Position numbers and translations under genes: made by a program
Source of the DNA: Flavobacterium anseongense
GTDB lineage: Bacteria; Bacteroidota; Bacteroidia; Flavobacteriales; Flavobacteriaceae
Direction of reading: 5' to 3'
Length of the DNA stretch: 64,000 bases
NCBI RefSeq assembly: GCF_021608185.1
Contig: NZ_JAKIHN010000001.1
Span: 558,001 to 622,000 of the forward strand
Shown here: positions 43,604-51,613 of the stretch, piece after piece
How positions within the stretch are numbered: position 1 is the first letter of the stretch
Layout: every line of letters begins with the position of its first letter
The notes under the pieces: generated by a model
Databases searched by the model: none
What the model saw: only the letters and a program-made list of their open reading frames with translations
Told to the model about the DNA's origin: nothing

Positions 43604-43762
43604 AGTTACAAAGTAGCAAAGTTACAAAGTTCAAGGTAAAGATTTCGAAAATTAGCCCGGATAGAAGCGGCATCCTTTTTTTGGCTGTAAAGCCAGAAAA
43701 AGATATAGCGGATAGCCGGAAACAGCTCCTAAAAAACTTTGACACTTTGCTACTTTGTAACT
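43604..43762. repeat. 18-bp inverted repeats flanking a dispersed element
   Basis: AGTTACAAAGTAGCAAAG at 43604-43621 is the exact reverse complement of 43745-43762. Both arms contain exact TAnnTTTG motifs, the left (43617-43624, minus) facing mce and the right (43758-43765, plus) facing rbfA. Between them sits the dispersed hairpin element at 43651-43730. Confidence 0.75.
43651..43730 (-). repeat. Dispersed hairpin element, copy 2 (inverted)
   Basis: Read on the minus strand it starts GGAGCTGTTTCCGGC, has TATCCGCTATATCTTTTT, a central hairpin TGGCTTTACAGCCA, then AAAAAAAGGATGCCGCTTC-TATCCGGGCTAAT. The left block, T run, A run plus GGAT, and the right end GGGCTAAT agree with copy 1 at 24824-24949. 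The hairpin core differs. Confidence 0.7.
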
Positions 43763-43780
43763 TTGCAACTCAAAAAGTTG

Positions 43781-43788
43781 TATTTTTG
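43781..43788 (+). promoter_or_regulatory. Promoter -7 element of rbfA
   Basis: TATTTTTG is an exact TAnnTTTG match ending five bases before the A of the rbfA ATG, implying almost no leader. Confidence 0.5.
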
Positions 43789-43792
43789 CCTC

Positions 43793-44185
43793 ATGGAAAC
43801 GAACAGACAGAAGAAAATTGGCAGTGTGCTGCAAAAGGATTTAGTAGATATTTTGCAGGGCGAAGTACGTAAAAACGGAATTTCTAACTTGGTGATTTCG
43901 GTTTCTAAAGTAAGCGTGACTACTGATTTGTCTATTGCCAAAGTGTATTTGAGTGTTTTCCCGCAGGATAAAGCGCCCGAATTAATGGCTGCGATAAAAA
44001 CCAATTCGCCTTTGATTAAGCACGATTTAGCACAACGTGTAAAATTGCAATTACGAAAAGTTCCAAACCTTTCTTTTTATATTGATGACTCTTTGGATTA
44101 TATCGAGAAGATTGACAATGCGTTGTCAGGAAAAGAAAATCCTATCGAGAATCGTGACCTTTTAGAAAAACGCAAGAAATTTTAA
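43793..44185 (+). CDS. rbfA: Ribosome-binding factor A
   Basis: This protein matures the 30S subunit, acting at the 16S rRNA 5' end. The ATG at 43793 gives METNRQKKIGSVLQKDLVDILQGEVR, matching the family N-terminus; an in-frame ATG at 43739 lies upstream of the promoter. The KH-like core has VSVTTDLSIAKVYLSVFP and HDLAQRVKLQLRKVPNLSFYIDDSLDYIEKI. At 130 residues it is normal. The permease gene follows 108 bases later. Confidence 0.94.
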   Translation: METNRQKKIGSVLQKDLVDILQGEVRKNGISNLVISVSKVSVTTDLSIAKVYLSVFPQDKAPELMAAIKTNSPLIKHDLAQRVKLQLRKVPNLSFYIDDSLDYIEKIDNALSGKENPIENRDLLEKRKKF

Positions 44186-44293
44186 TTTTGAGGCATTTAA
44201 AAAATAAAAGTCCATTTTGAACTTTTATTTTTTTAATTCCAAATTATACCATAAACAATACATTTTTTCCAAAAACCAATAATAAAGTATAAT

Positions 44294-45493
44294 TTGAATT
44301 TCCCGCTATACATAGCCAAAAGGTATCTTTTTAGCAAAAGTAAAAACAATGCTATCAATATTATTACAGGCATTGCATCGCTGGGAATTATTGTTGGAAC
44401 GCTCGCTTTGTTTGTCGTTCTTTCGGTTTTCAGCGGCTTGCGTGATTTTAGTTTATCTTTTTCCAATACTATTGATCCCGATTTAAAAGTTAATCCGGTT
44501 GAGGGAAAGACTTTTTCTATTTCTCCAAAACAGGAAAATGAAATTGCAGCAATTGATGGAGTTGTTTCTTACAGTAAAGTAGTTGAAGAACGCGTGCTTT
44601 TCTTTTTTGACGGAAAAGAACAAGTGACTTACTTAAAAGGTGTTGATGCTAACTATTCTAAAATCAATGCTGTTTCTAAAAATCTTTTTAACGGAAAATG
44701 GCTTCGCTACAAAACCGCTGAAGTGGTAGTTGGTTACGGAATCACCCAAAAATTATCGCTTGGCCTTTTTGATTTCAATAATGATTTTGAAGTGTATGTG
44801 CCTCGAAAAGGAAAAGCCGTTATCGAAAGTGAGGCTGAGGCTTTTAATAAATCGGTTTTGATTCCGGTTGGAATTTATGCTATTAGCGAAGATTTGGACA
44901 GTAAATATGTTTTTGCCGATTTAACTTTGGCTCAGGATTTATTGGAATACAACCACAATCAGGTTTCTGCAATTGAAATTAAGATGAAATCCAACGCCAA
45001 TGAGGCTGATATTATAGAAAAACTTAATGCTGTTTTCGATAACAAAGTAGTAATAAAAAACAGAGCGCAACTTAACGCTACCTTATATAAGATGCTGAAT
45101 ACAGAGAATATTGCTGTTTACTTAATATTTACATTGGTGATTATTATTGCATTATTCAATTTGATTGGTGCCTTAATCATGATGATTTTAGACAAGAAAA
45201 GCAACCTGAAAACACTTTTCAATTTAGGTTCCGAAGTCAAAGATTTAAAGAAAATATTCCTGCTTCAAGGTAGTTTACTGACGATTATTGGTGGAATTAT
45301 CGGATTGGTTTTGGGGATAATAATAGTATTGATTCAGCAGCATTTCGAATTAGTCATGATTACCGACTCCTTGGCGTATCCTGTGGTTTTCAGCGTTCAA
45401 AATGTATTGATTGTTTTTGGAACTATTGTCGCGCTTGGTTTTATTTCAAGTTTAATTGCGAGCAGTCGTGTGACTAAAAAATTGTTGGATTAA
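44294..45493 (+). CDS. FtsX/LolCE-like ABC transporter permease
   Basis: This 399-residue inner-membrane permease has an N-terminal helix (IINIITGIASLGIIVGTLALFVVLSVFSG near residue 22), a large periplasmic domain (about residues 50-260), and three C-terminal helices in the FtsX domain. The layout matches lipoprotein-releasing LolC/LolE-type permeases. No ATPase gene is adjacent. The start is TTG at 44294 (MNFPLYIAKRYLFSKSK, the family N-terminus). Its stop overlaps the dusB stop by four bases. Confidence 0.87.
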   Translation: MNFPLYIAKRYLFSKSKNNAINIITGIASLGIIVGTLALFVVLSVFSGLRDFSLSFSNTIDPDLKVNPVEGKTFSISPKQENEIAAIDGVVSYSKVVEERVLFFFDGKEQVTYLKGVDANYSKINAVSKNLFNGKWLRYKTAEVVVGYGITQKLSLGLFDFNNDFEVYVPRKGKAVIESEAEAFNKSVLIPVGIYAISEDLDSKYVFADLTLAQDLLEYNHNQVSAIEIKMKSNANEADIIEKLNAVFDNKVVIKNRAQLNATLYKMLNTENIAVYLIFTLVIIIALFNLIGALIMMILDKKSNLKTLFNLGSEVKDLKKIFLLQGSLLTIIGGIIGLVLGIIIVLIQQHFELVMITDSLAYPVVFSVQNVLIVFGTIVALGFISSLIASSRVTKKLLD

Positions 45494-46482
45494 ACAAACT
45501 GATAATCAGAATAAATTTCCTGAATTTCATCTAAAGCTTTGAACAAACTTTCAGCCGATTCAAGCGTTACTAATTTTAATCGGTGTTCTTTAAAATTAGA
45601 AACTCCTTTGAAGTAATTGGTATAATGACGACGCATTTCTACAATTCCGACGCGTTCTCCTTTCCAATCCATTGACCAGGTTAAGTGATTTCGGGCTGCT
45701 TCTATTCGGTCTGCCATAGTTGGTTGTGCCAAATGTTCTCCGGTTTTGAAGTAGTGTTTGATTTCGTTAAAAATCCACGGATAACCTATTGCAGCACGGC
45801 CAATCATCATTCCGTCTAAACCAAATTTATTCTTATACTCCAATGCTTTTTCTGGAGAATCTATATCTCCATTACCGAAAATTGGCATTGTGATTCTTGG
45901 ATTATTTTTCACTCGTGCAATATGTGACCAATCAGAATGGCCTTTATACATTTGAGCACGAGTTCTTGCGTGAACCGTTAAAGCCTGCACGCCAATATCC
46001 TGTAGTCGTTCGGCAACCTCATCAATATTGATGGAACTTTCATCCCAACCTAATCTTGTTTTTACCGTTACGGGAAGATTAGTTCCTTTGATTACAGCTT
46101 TTGTCAAACGCACCATCAAATCGACATCTTTTAAAACTCCCGCGCCAGCACCTTTGCAGACTACTTTTTTTACCGGGCAACCAAAATTAATATCAACCAA
46201 ATCAGGGCGAACGGCATCAACAATCTTAGCTGACATTTCCATCGCCTCTTCATCACCACCAAAAATCTGAATTCCGACTGGTCTTTCGTAATCGAAAATA
46301 TCCAATTTCATTTTGCTTTTTATGGCATCACGAATCAACCCTTCTGAAGAGATAAATTCGGAGTACATCAAATCGGCACCATGCAATTTGCACAATCTGC
46401 GAAATGGTGGATCGCTCACGTCTTCCATAGGCGCAAGTAATAGCGGGAAATCAGGTAGTTCTATGTTGCCGATTTTTGGCAT
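45490..46482 (-). CDS. dusB: tRNA-dihydrouridine synthase
   Basis: This FMN enzyme reduces uridines in the tRNA D-loop. LLLAPMEDVSDPPFRRLCKLHGADLMYSEF is the Dus N-terminus. DINFGCPVKKVVCKGAGAGVL (near residue 96) holds the catalytic Cys. VKTRLGWDESS, TVHARTRAQMYKG and IFGNGDIDSPEKA follow in family order. The 330-residue length fits DusB. A perfect minus-strand promoter motif lies at 46498-46505. Confidence 0.94.
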   Translation of the reverse strand: MPKIGNIELPDFPLLLAPMEDVSDPPFRRLCKLHGADLMYSEFISSEGLIRDAIKSKMKLDIFDYERPVGIQIFGGDEEAMEMSAKIVDAVRPDLVDINFGCPVKKVVCKGAGAGVLKDVDLMVRLTKAVIKGTNLPVTVKTRLGWDESSINIDEVAERLQDIGVQALTVHARTRAQMYKGHSDWSHIARVKNNPRITMPIFGNGDIDSPEKALEYKNKFGLDGMMIGRAAIGYPWIFNEIKHYFKTGEHLAQPTMADRIEAARNHLTWSMDWKGERVGIVEMRRHYTNYFKGVSNFKEHRLKLVTLESAESLFKALDEIQEIYSDYQFV

Positions 46483-46497
46483 GCTTTAATTTTTGGG

Positions 46498-46505
46498 CAA
46501 AATTA
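46498..46505 (-). promoter_or_regulatory. Promoter -7 element of dusB
   Basis: The minus strand reads TAATTTTG, an exact TAnnTTTG match, 15 bases upstream of the ATG. Confidence 0.5.
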
Positions 46506-46600
46506 CAATTTTTATATTAAAACAGAAATCAAGGTCCATGTCCCACTGAATTATACAAGTAAAAGGCATAATCGTATAATTTCTTTTGTTATAAATGAAA

Positions 46601-46608
46601 TAACTTTG
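46601..46608 (+). promoter_or_regulatory. Promoter -7 element of the BrkB-family gene
   Basis: TAACTTTG is an exact TAnnTTTG match, 16 bases before the ATG at 46625. Confidence 0.5.
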
Positions 46609-46624
46609 TTCATTACATATCTTA

Positions 46625-47698
46625 ATGAAAACAGAAATCACTTGGCATGCCGCTTTCAGAATTTTAAGAGATACTTTTGACAGTTTTCTGGATAATCGTG
46701 GACTGAAATTAAGTGCTTCTCTATCGTATTATACTGTTTTTTCGTTAGCGCCTCTTTTATTATTAATGATTTCATTAGCAGGCATTTTTTTTGGACGTGA
46801 CGCTATTCAGGGACAAGTTTTTGGTGAAATAAATGGCCTTATCGGAAACGAGGCAGCCACTCAAATTCAGGATATTATCAAGAATATGGAGCTTTCCGGA
46901 AAAACAACAATGGCTGTTATCATTGGTGGTATCACCTTGATTATTGGTGCAACAAGTGTTTTTGTAGACATTCAGGAATCCATTAATATCATCTGGAAAG
47001 TAAAAGCAAAACCAAAACGCGGTTGGTTAAAAATTCTTTCCGACAGACTGCTTTCTTCCTCCTTAATTGTTGGCCTCGGATTTTTACTAATCGTTTCACT
47101 AGTAGTTAACGGCGCTTTGTTAGCATTAAGCGAATGGCTCAAAGGGTATTTCCCTGATGTTACACTTATAGTCTTTCAGATTGTAAACATAGTAGTAAGT
47201 TTTACAGTTATTATGACACTTTTTGGAGTAATTTTTAAGTTTTTGCCCGATGCGAAAATTGCCTGGAAAGATGTTAGAGCCGGAGCCTTTTTTACGGCCT
47301 GTCTTTTTATGCTTGGGCGGTTTTTGATTGGAATTTATATTGATTATACCAGCACTGGTTCAGCTTATGGAGCTGCGGGCTCATTAATTGTGATTTTAGT
47401 TTGGGTATATTATACTGCTGCAATATTGTATTTTGGTGCAGAATTTACAAGGGTTTATGCTGAATATATGGGAGCTCGAATTGAACCAGCGGATTATGCT
47501 GTGTATGTTGAGCAGTTCGAAAAAGAAAGAGATGTTGTTATTCTTCCTGACACTGCAAAACCGGATGCAGAAGTTATTGTAAAACCTGAGGAGAAACCAA
47601 AACCAAAACCAAAACCAAAGGCGAAAACAGTGGCTAAATCCGCAGATAAATCAACAATTAAGACTAAACCAAAAGCCAAAAAAGGAGAAGAAAAATAG
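46625..47698 (+). CDS. YihY/BrkB-family membrane protein
   Basis: The 357-residue inner-membrane protein has six hydrophobic segments. LKLSASLSYYTVFSLAPLLLLMISLAGIFFG near residue 27 and GSAYGAAGSLIVILVWVYYTAAILYFGAEFTRVYAE near residue 245 are the two conserved regions of the family formerly called ribonuclease BN. The ribonuclease role was a misassignment for this family and its function is unknown. The C-terminal tail is Lys/Pro rich (KPKPKPKPKAK) and probably cytoplasmic and disordered. Confidence 0.88.
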   Translation: MKTEITWHAAFRILRDTFDSFLDNRGLKLSASLSYYTVFSLAPLLLLMISLAGIFFGRDAIQGQVFGEINGLIGNEAATQIQDIIKNMELSGKTTMAVIIGGITLIIGATSVFVDIQESINIIWKVKAKPKRGWLKILSDRLLSSSLIVGLGFLLIVSLVVNGALLALSEWLKGYFPDVTLIVFQIVNIVVSFTVIMTLFGVIFKFLPDAKIAWKDVRAGAFFTACLFMLGRFLIGIYIDYTSTGSAYGAAGSLIVILVWVYYTAAILYFGAEFTRVYAEYMGARIEPADYAVYVEQFEKERDVVILPDTAKPDAEVIVKPEEKPKPKPKPKAKTVAKSADKSTIKTKPKAKKGEEK

Positions 47699-47746
47699 CT
47701 TTTTACTGAATTTCGCCACACTACCTTTTTAATCAAAACTTTGCCT

Positions 47747-47754
47747 TATATTTG
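47747..47754 (+). promoter_or_regulatory. Promoter -7 element of lepA
   Basis: TATATTTG is an exact TAnnTTTG match, 49 bases before the preferred ATG at 47804. Confidence 0.5.
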
Positions 47755-47803
47755 CCGATTAAATGCGGGCGTATTTTGCCCAAAAATTGACAGATTTACG
47801 AAG

Positions 47804-49600
47804 ATGAAGAACATTAGAAATTTTTGCATTATTGCACACATTGACCACGGCAAAAGTACGTTGGCTGACCGTCTGTTAGGAGCGACGCAAACCGTTACTG
47901 CCCGAGAAGAAAAGGCGCAATTGCTTGACAACATGGACTTGGAGCGCGAACGTGGGATTACGATAAAAAGTCACGCGATTCAAATGGAATATAACTATAA
48001 AGGTGAAGATTATATTCTGAATTTGATTGATACTCCGGGACACGTGGATTTTTCGTATGAAGTTTCTCGTTCGATTGCGGCTTGCGAAGGAGCACTTTTA
48101 ATTGTTGATGCTGCTCAGAGCATACAAGCGCAAACCATTTCGAATTTATACCTTGCTTTGGAGAATGATTTAGAGATTATCCCTGTACTTAATAAGGTTG
48201 ACTTGCCAAGCGCGAACCCTGAAGAAGTCAGCGATGACATAGTTGACTTGCTTGGTTGCAAGCTTGATGAAATTATTCATGCTTCGGGTAAAACCGGTTT
48301 CGGCGTTGATAAGATTTTGGAGGCCATTATCGAAAGAATTCCGGCTCCAAAAGGAACCAAAGAAGAGCCTTTACAGGCATTGATTTTTGATTCGGTTTAC
48401 AATCCGTTTCGTGGTATTGAAGTTATTTTTCGTGTGAAAAATGGCGAAATCCGAAAAGGCCAGAAAATTAAATTTATGGCAACGGATAATGAATATTTTG
48501 CTGATGAAGTAGGTACACTTAAGCTCAACCAAGTCCCGAAAGACGTGATTTCTACGGGTGACGTTGGCTATTTGATATCCGGAATTAAAGAAGCAAAAGA
48601 AGTTAAAGTTGGTGACACCATTACGGATGCAAAAATACCGACAACCAATATGATTGTTGGTTTTGAAGATGTAAAACCAATGGTTTTCGCCGGAATTTAT
48701 CCTGTTGATACTGAAGATTATGAAGATTTGCGTTCTTCGATGGAGAAATTGCAATTGAATGATGCTTCGTTGGTATTTACGCCGGAAAGTTCAGCCGCTT
48801 TAGGTTTTGGTTTCCGTTGCGGATTCTTGGGAATGCTGCATATGGAAATTATCCAGGAGCGATTGGAGCGTGAGTTTGATATGACCGTAATTACTACGGT
48901 TCCGAACGTTTCCTATTTGGCTTACACCAAAAAAGAGCCGGAAAAAGCTTTGGTTGTAAACAATCCTTCTGATTTGCCGGAGCCTTCAAAATTGGACAGA
49001 GTTGAAGAACCATTTATCAAGGCAACTATTATTACCAAATCTGATTTTGTGGGTAACGTAATGAGTTTGTGTATTGAAAAGCGTGGATTGATTACCAATC
49101 AAACTTATTTAACGACAGAAAGAGTTGAATTAAACTTTGATATGCCTTTGGCAGAAATTGTATTTGATTTTTATGATAGATTGAAAACGGTTTCAAAAGG
49201 ATATGCGTCGTTTGATTATTCTCCGATTGGAATGCGTACTTCCAAATTAGTCAAACTTGACGTTTTATTAAACGGGCAAACTGTTGATGCGCTTTCTGCC
49301 TTGATTCACGAAGATAACGCATATAATATCGGTAAAAAAATGACTGAAAAATTGCGTGAATTAATTCCAAGACAACAGTTTGATATTCCGATTCAGGCGG
49401 CGATTGGAGCAAAAATTATTGCTCGTGAAACTATCAAAGCATTGAGAAAAGATGTTACTGCCAAATGTTATGGTGGAGATATTTCGCGTAAACGTAAACT
49501 TTTGGAGAAACAGAAAAAAGGTAAAAAACGTATGCGTCAGGTTGGAAACGTAGAGATTCCTCAGGAAGCGTTTATGGCGGTTTTGAAATTGAATGATTAA
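47804..49600 (+). CDS. lepA: Elongation factor 4
   Basis: This ribosomal translocase-like GTPase back-translocates or helps assemble ribosomes. The ATG at 47804 gives [25 protein letters not shown], the family N-terminus with P-loop AHIDHGKST; an in-frame ATG at 47741 lies before the promoter. G motifs are [19 protein letters not shown] and NKVDLPSA. The LepA-specific C-terminal domain ends [22 protein letters not shown]. The 598-residue length is standard. Confidence 0.97.
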   Translation: MKNIRNFCIIAHIDHGKSTLADRLLGATQTVTAREEKAQLLDNMDLERERGITIKSHAIQMEYNYKGEDYILNLIDTPGHVDFSYEVSRSIAACEGALLIVDAAQSIQAQTISNLYLALENDLEIIPVLNKVDLPSANPEEVSDDIVDLLGCKLDEIIHASGKTGFGVDKILEAIIERIPAPKGTKEEPLQALIFDSVYNPFRGIEVIFRVKNGEIRKGQKIKFMATDNEYFADEVGTLKLNQVPKDVISTGDVGYLISGIKEAKEVKVGDTITDAKIPTTNMIVGFEDVKPMVFAGIYPVDTEDYEDLRSSMEKLQLNDASLVFTPESSAALGFGFRCGFLGMLHMEIIQERLEREFDMTVITTVPNVSYLAYTKKEPEKALVVNNPSDLPEPSKLDRVEEPFIKATIITKSDFVGNVMSLCIEKRGLITNQTYLTTERVELNFDMPLAEIVFDFYDRLKTVSKGYASFDYSPIGMRTSKLVKLDVLLNGQTVDALSALIHEDNAYNIGKKMTEKLRELIPRQQFDIPIQAAIGAKIIARETIKALRKDVTAKCYGGDISRKRKLLEKQKKGKKRMRQVGNVEIPQEAFMAVLKLND

Positions 49601-49640
49601 AAAGACGCTAAGACACTAAAGTACTGAGAGAGGATTAAAT

Positions 49641-49672
49641 AAAAACCTGATTGTAAAGCAGTCAGGTTTTTT
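49641..49672 (+). terminator. Terminator after lepA
   Basis: AAAAACCTGA pairs with TCAGGTTTTT around a loop of about eleven bases, followed by a T run. Confidence 0.8.
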
Positions 49673-49698
49673 GTTGGAATAAACCTTAGAACCTTAGT

Positions 49699-49706
49699 AT
49701 CTTTGC
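49699..49706 (+). promoter_or_regulatory. Promoter -7 element of thiL
   Basis: TATCTTTG is an exact TAnnTTTG match, 20 bases before the ATG at 49727, embedded in a short repeat. Confidence 0.5.
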
Positions 49707-49726
49707 ACCTTAGAATCTTAGAAAAA

Positions 49727-50776
49727 ATGCTAGAAGACAAAACTCCACAACGAACGTCGCTTTCCCAATTGGGAGAGTTTGGTTTGATTGACCATTTGAC
49801 GAAAAATTTTGATGTAAAACAAGCATCTACTTTAAAAAGCATTGGTGATGATGCTGCTGTTTTGGATTTTAAGGATAAAAAAGTTGTTGTTTCTACCGAT
49901 TTATTGATAGAAGGTGTGCATTTTGATTTATCATATATGCCTTTACGACATTTGGGTTATAAAGCTGTGGTAGTAAATGTATCTGATATATGTGCAATGA
50001 ATGCTATGCCGACACAAATAACGGTTTCGGTTGCAGTTTCCAATCGTTTCCCGTTGGAAGCTTTAGAGGAATTATTTGATGGAATTGCTTTGGCGGCTAA
50101 ATTTTATAATGTAGATGTTATTGGTGGCGATACAACTTCGTCTCAAAAAGGATTAATTATTTCAATTACGGCAATTGGCGAAGCCACTATAGGTGAACTT
50201 GTTTATCGTGATGGCGCGAAAAATGGCGATTTGTTGGTTGTCACAGGTGATTTAGGTTCGGCTTATATGGGATTGCAAGTTTTGGAACGTGAGAAGCAAG
50301 TTTTTCAGGTAAATCCGAACAATCAACCGGATTTGGATAATTATTCTTATTTGATAGAACGTCAGCTAAAGCCTGAAGCGAGACATGATATTCGAGAATT
50401 ATTAAACAAACTGGAAGTAAAGCCAACTTCGATGATTGATATTTCGGATGGTTTGTCTTCGGAGATTATTCATATCTGCAAGCAAAGTAAAGTTGGGTGT
50501 AATTTATACGAAGAAAAAATTCCGGTAGATCCACAATTTATAAATGTTTGCGAAGAATTCAATATTGATTCAACAACCGTTGCCATTAATGGTGGCGAAG
50601 ATTACGAATTGTTGTTCACGATAGCTTTAGAAGATTTTGACAAGATAAAAGCCAATCCAAATTTTACCGTAATCGGGCATTTGACACAAGAAAGTGAAGG
50701 CATTCATTTGATTACAAGAGCTAACACTAAAATTCCATTAAAAGCTCGTGGTTGGGATGCGTTGAGTGAAGAATAA
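49727..50776 (+). CDS. thiL: Thiamine-monophosphate kinase
   Basis: It phosphorylates thiamine monophosphate to the active cofactor thiamine diphosphate. The AIRS-type fold has SIGDDAAVLDFKDKKVVVSTDLLIEGVHFDL (near residue 40), KAVVVNVSDICAMNAMPT (near 82), VIGGDTTSSQKGLII (near 130) and MIDISDGLSSEIIHICKQS (near 235), in the ThiL order. The ATG at 49727 gives 349 residues; an in-frame ATG at 49703 falls inside the promoter motif. No TPP riboswitch is visible. Confidence 0.93.
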   Translation: MLEDKTPQRTSLSQLGEFGLIDHLTKNFDVKQASTLKSIGDDAAVLDFKDKKVVVSTDLLIEGVHFDLSYMPLRHLGYKAVVVNVSDICAMNAMPTQITVSVAVSNRFPLEALEELFDGIALAAKFYNVDVIGGDTTSSQKGLIISITAIGEATIGELVYRDGAKNGDLLVVTGDLGSAYMGLQVLEREKQVFQVNPNNQPDLDNYSYLIERQLKPEARHDIRELLNKLEVKPTSMIDISDGLSSEIIHICKQSKVGCNLYEEKIPVDPQFINVCEEFNIDSTTVAINGGEDYELLFTIALEDFDKIKANPNFTVIGHLTQESEGIHLITRANTKIPLKARGWDALSEE

Positions 50777-50791
50777 TTCCATGAAAATAAA

Positions 50792-50820
50792 AAAAGCGAT
50801 ACTTTTTACAGTATCGCTTT
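50792..50820 (-). terminator. Terminator of the signalling island, minus strand
   Basis: AAAGCGATACT pairs with AGTATCGCTTT. A run of T follows on the minus strand, while C follows on the plus strand, so it is stronger for the genes read leftward. Confidence 0.8.
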
Positions 50821-50947
50821 CCCCCTAAATCATGTAAATAGAGTAGTTTTTTGAGTTCTACTACTCTAGTCTACAGGTAACCCTAAAATCATGCAGCTAA
50901 GTTACGCGATGTAGACAAAAACGTTGTTACGGTTTCCCGCATAATCG
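50821..50947. other. Structured-looking spacer between thiL and the first response regulator
   Basis: This 127-base spacer has the inverted pair GTCTAC/GTAGAC about 45 bases apart, the small stem AGAGTAG/CTACTCT, and a partial direct repeat CCCTAAATCATG and CCCTAAAATCATG. It lies in the 3' untranslated part of the minus-strand island. No coding frame and no known RNA family is recognised. Confidence 0.4.
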
Positions 50948-51613
50948 TTAAATGACACCTTTTGTTTTGGCTTCATTAATTAAATCGATATCACTTCCGC
51001 CTTTTACTTCAAGAATTTCTCTGATGTTGAGTTTACGTTTCTCAATGGCACTAAGGGATAACGGAATGTATTGTGGCAAATCTTTAGTTTTTACACCTTT
51101 TGATAAATGAAACAAAATTTGTTTATCGAAGGCATCCAATTCGATGTTGTTATATTGAGCTTGACCTACTAATTTGATAACCGTTTGACTGTAGTAGCTT
51201 TCGTTATTGATGATTTTATCAAAGGCAAAAATCAATTCATCAAAAGTAAGGTCGTTTTTGATAATCAATCCGTTTGGGTTAATATTTTTGATAATGTTAT
51301 TGATTTTAAGCAATTCCGTATGCATCGTTAATAGTATAACCTTACAATCCGGCATTTCTTTTTTCATTAGAGTTGCTAAGTCTTCGCCTGAGTAAATTCC
51401 TTTTTCAGCATATTCGGGCATACTGATATCAAAAAAAGCTACATCAAAAGATTTTTTCCCATCAACAATATTTTCATAACCTGATTTACAGTTGTTTGCC
51501 TGTGTAACATCAAACTCATATCCTTGTTGGCTATACTTATCTAATGCATTTTTATAGGCCTGAATTATAAAGGGATGATCATCTACTATTAATATGTTCA
51601 TTGATTTTGTCAT
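50948..51613 (-). CDS. LuxR-type response regulator 1
   Basis: This 221-residue two-component regulator has a receiver domain. ILIVDDHPFIIQAY holds the acidic pocket, VAFFDISMP the phospho-accepting Asp62, VILLTMH the switch Thr, and GLIIKNDL the Lys. The C-terminal region from DAFDKQILFHLSKGVKTKDLP to the end is a short helix-turn-helix of NarL/FixJ type in which SLSAIEKRK takes the place of the usual recognition helix. ATGA overlap with the upstream sensor kinase gene shows translational coupling and fixes the start. It is the likely partner of that kinase. Confidence 0.9.
   Translation of the reverse strand: MTKSMNILIVDDHPFIIQAYKNALDKYSQQGYEFDVTQANNCKSGYENIVDGKKSFDVAFFDISMPEYAEKGIYSGEDLATLMKKEMPDCKVILLTMHTELLKINNIIKNINPNGLIIKNDLTFDELIFAFDKIINNESYYSQTVIKLVGQAQYNNIELDAFDKQILFHLSKGVKTKDLPQYIPLSLSAIEKRKLNIREILEVKGGSDIDLINEAKTKGVI

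Larger units (their letters stand above)
49603..49722. repeat. Complementary short repeats around the lepA terminator
   Basis: GACGCTAAGACACTAAAGTAC at 49605-49625 faces the complementary-type series CCTTAGAACCTTAG, TATCTTTGCACCTTAG and AATCTTAG at 49684-49720. The right series contains the exact promoter motif TATCTTTG (49699-49706) serving thiL, as in the mce/rbfA spacer. Confidence 0.5.
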
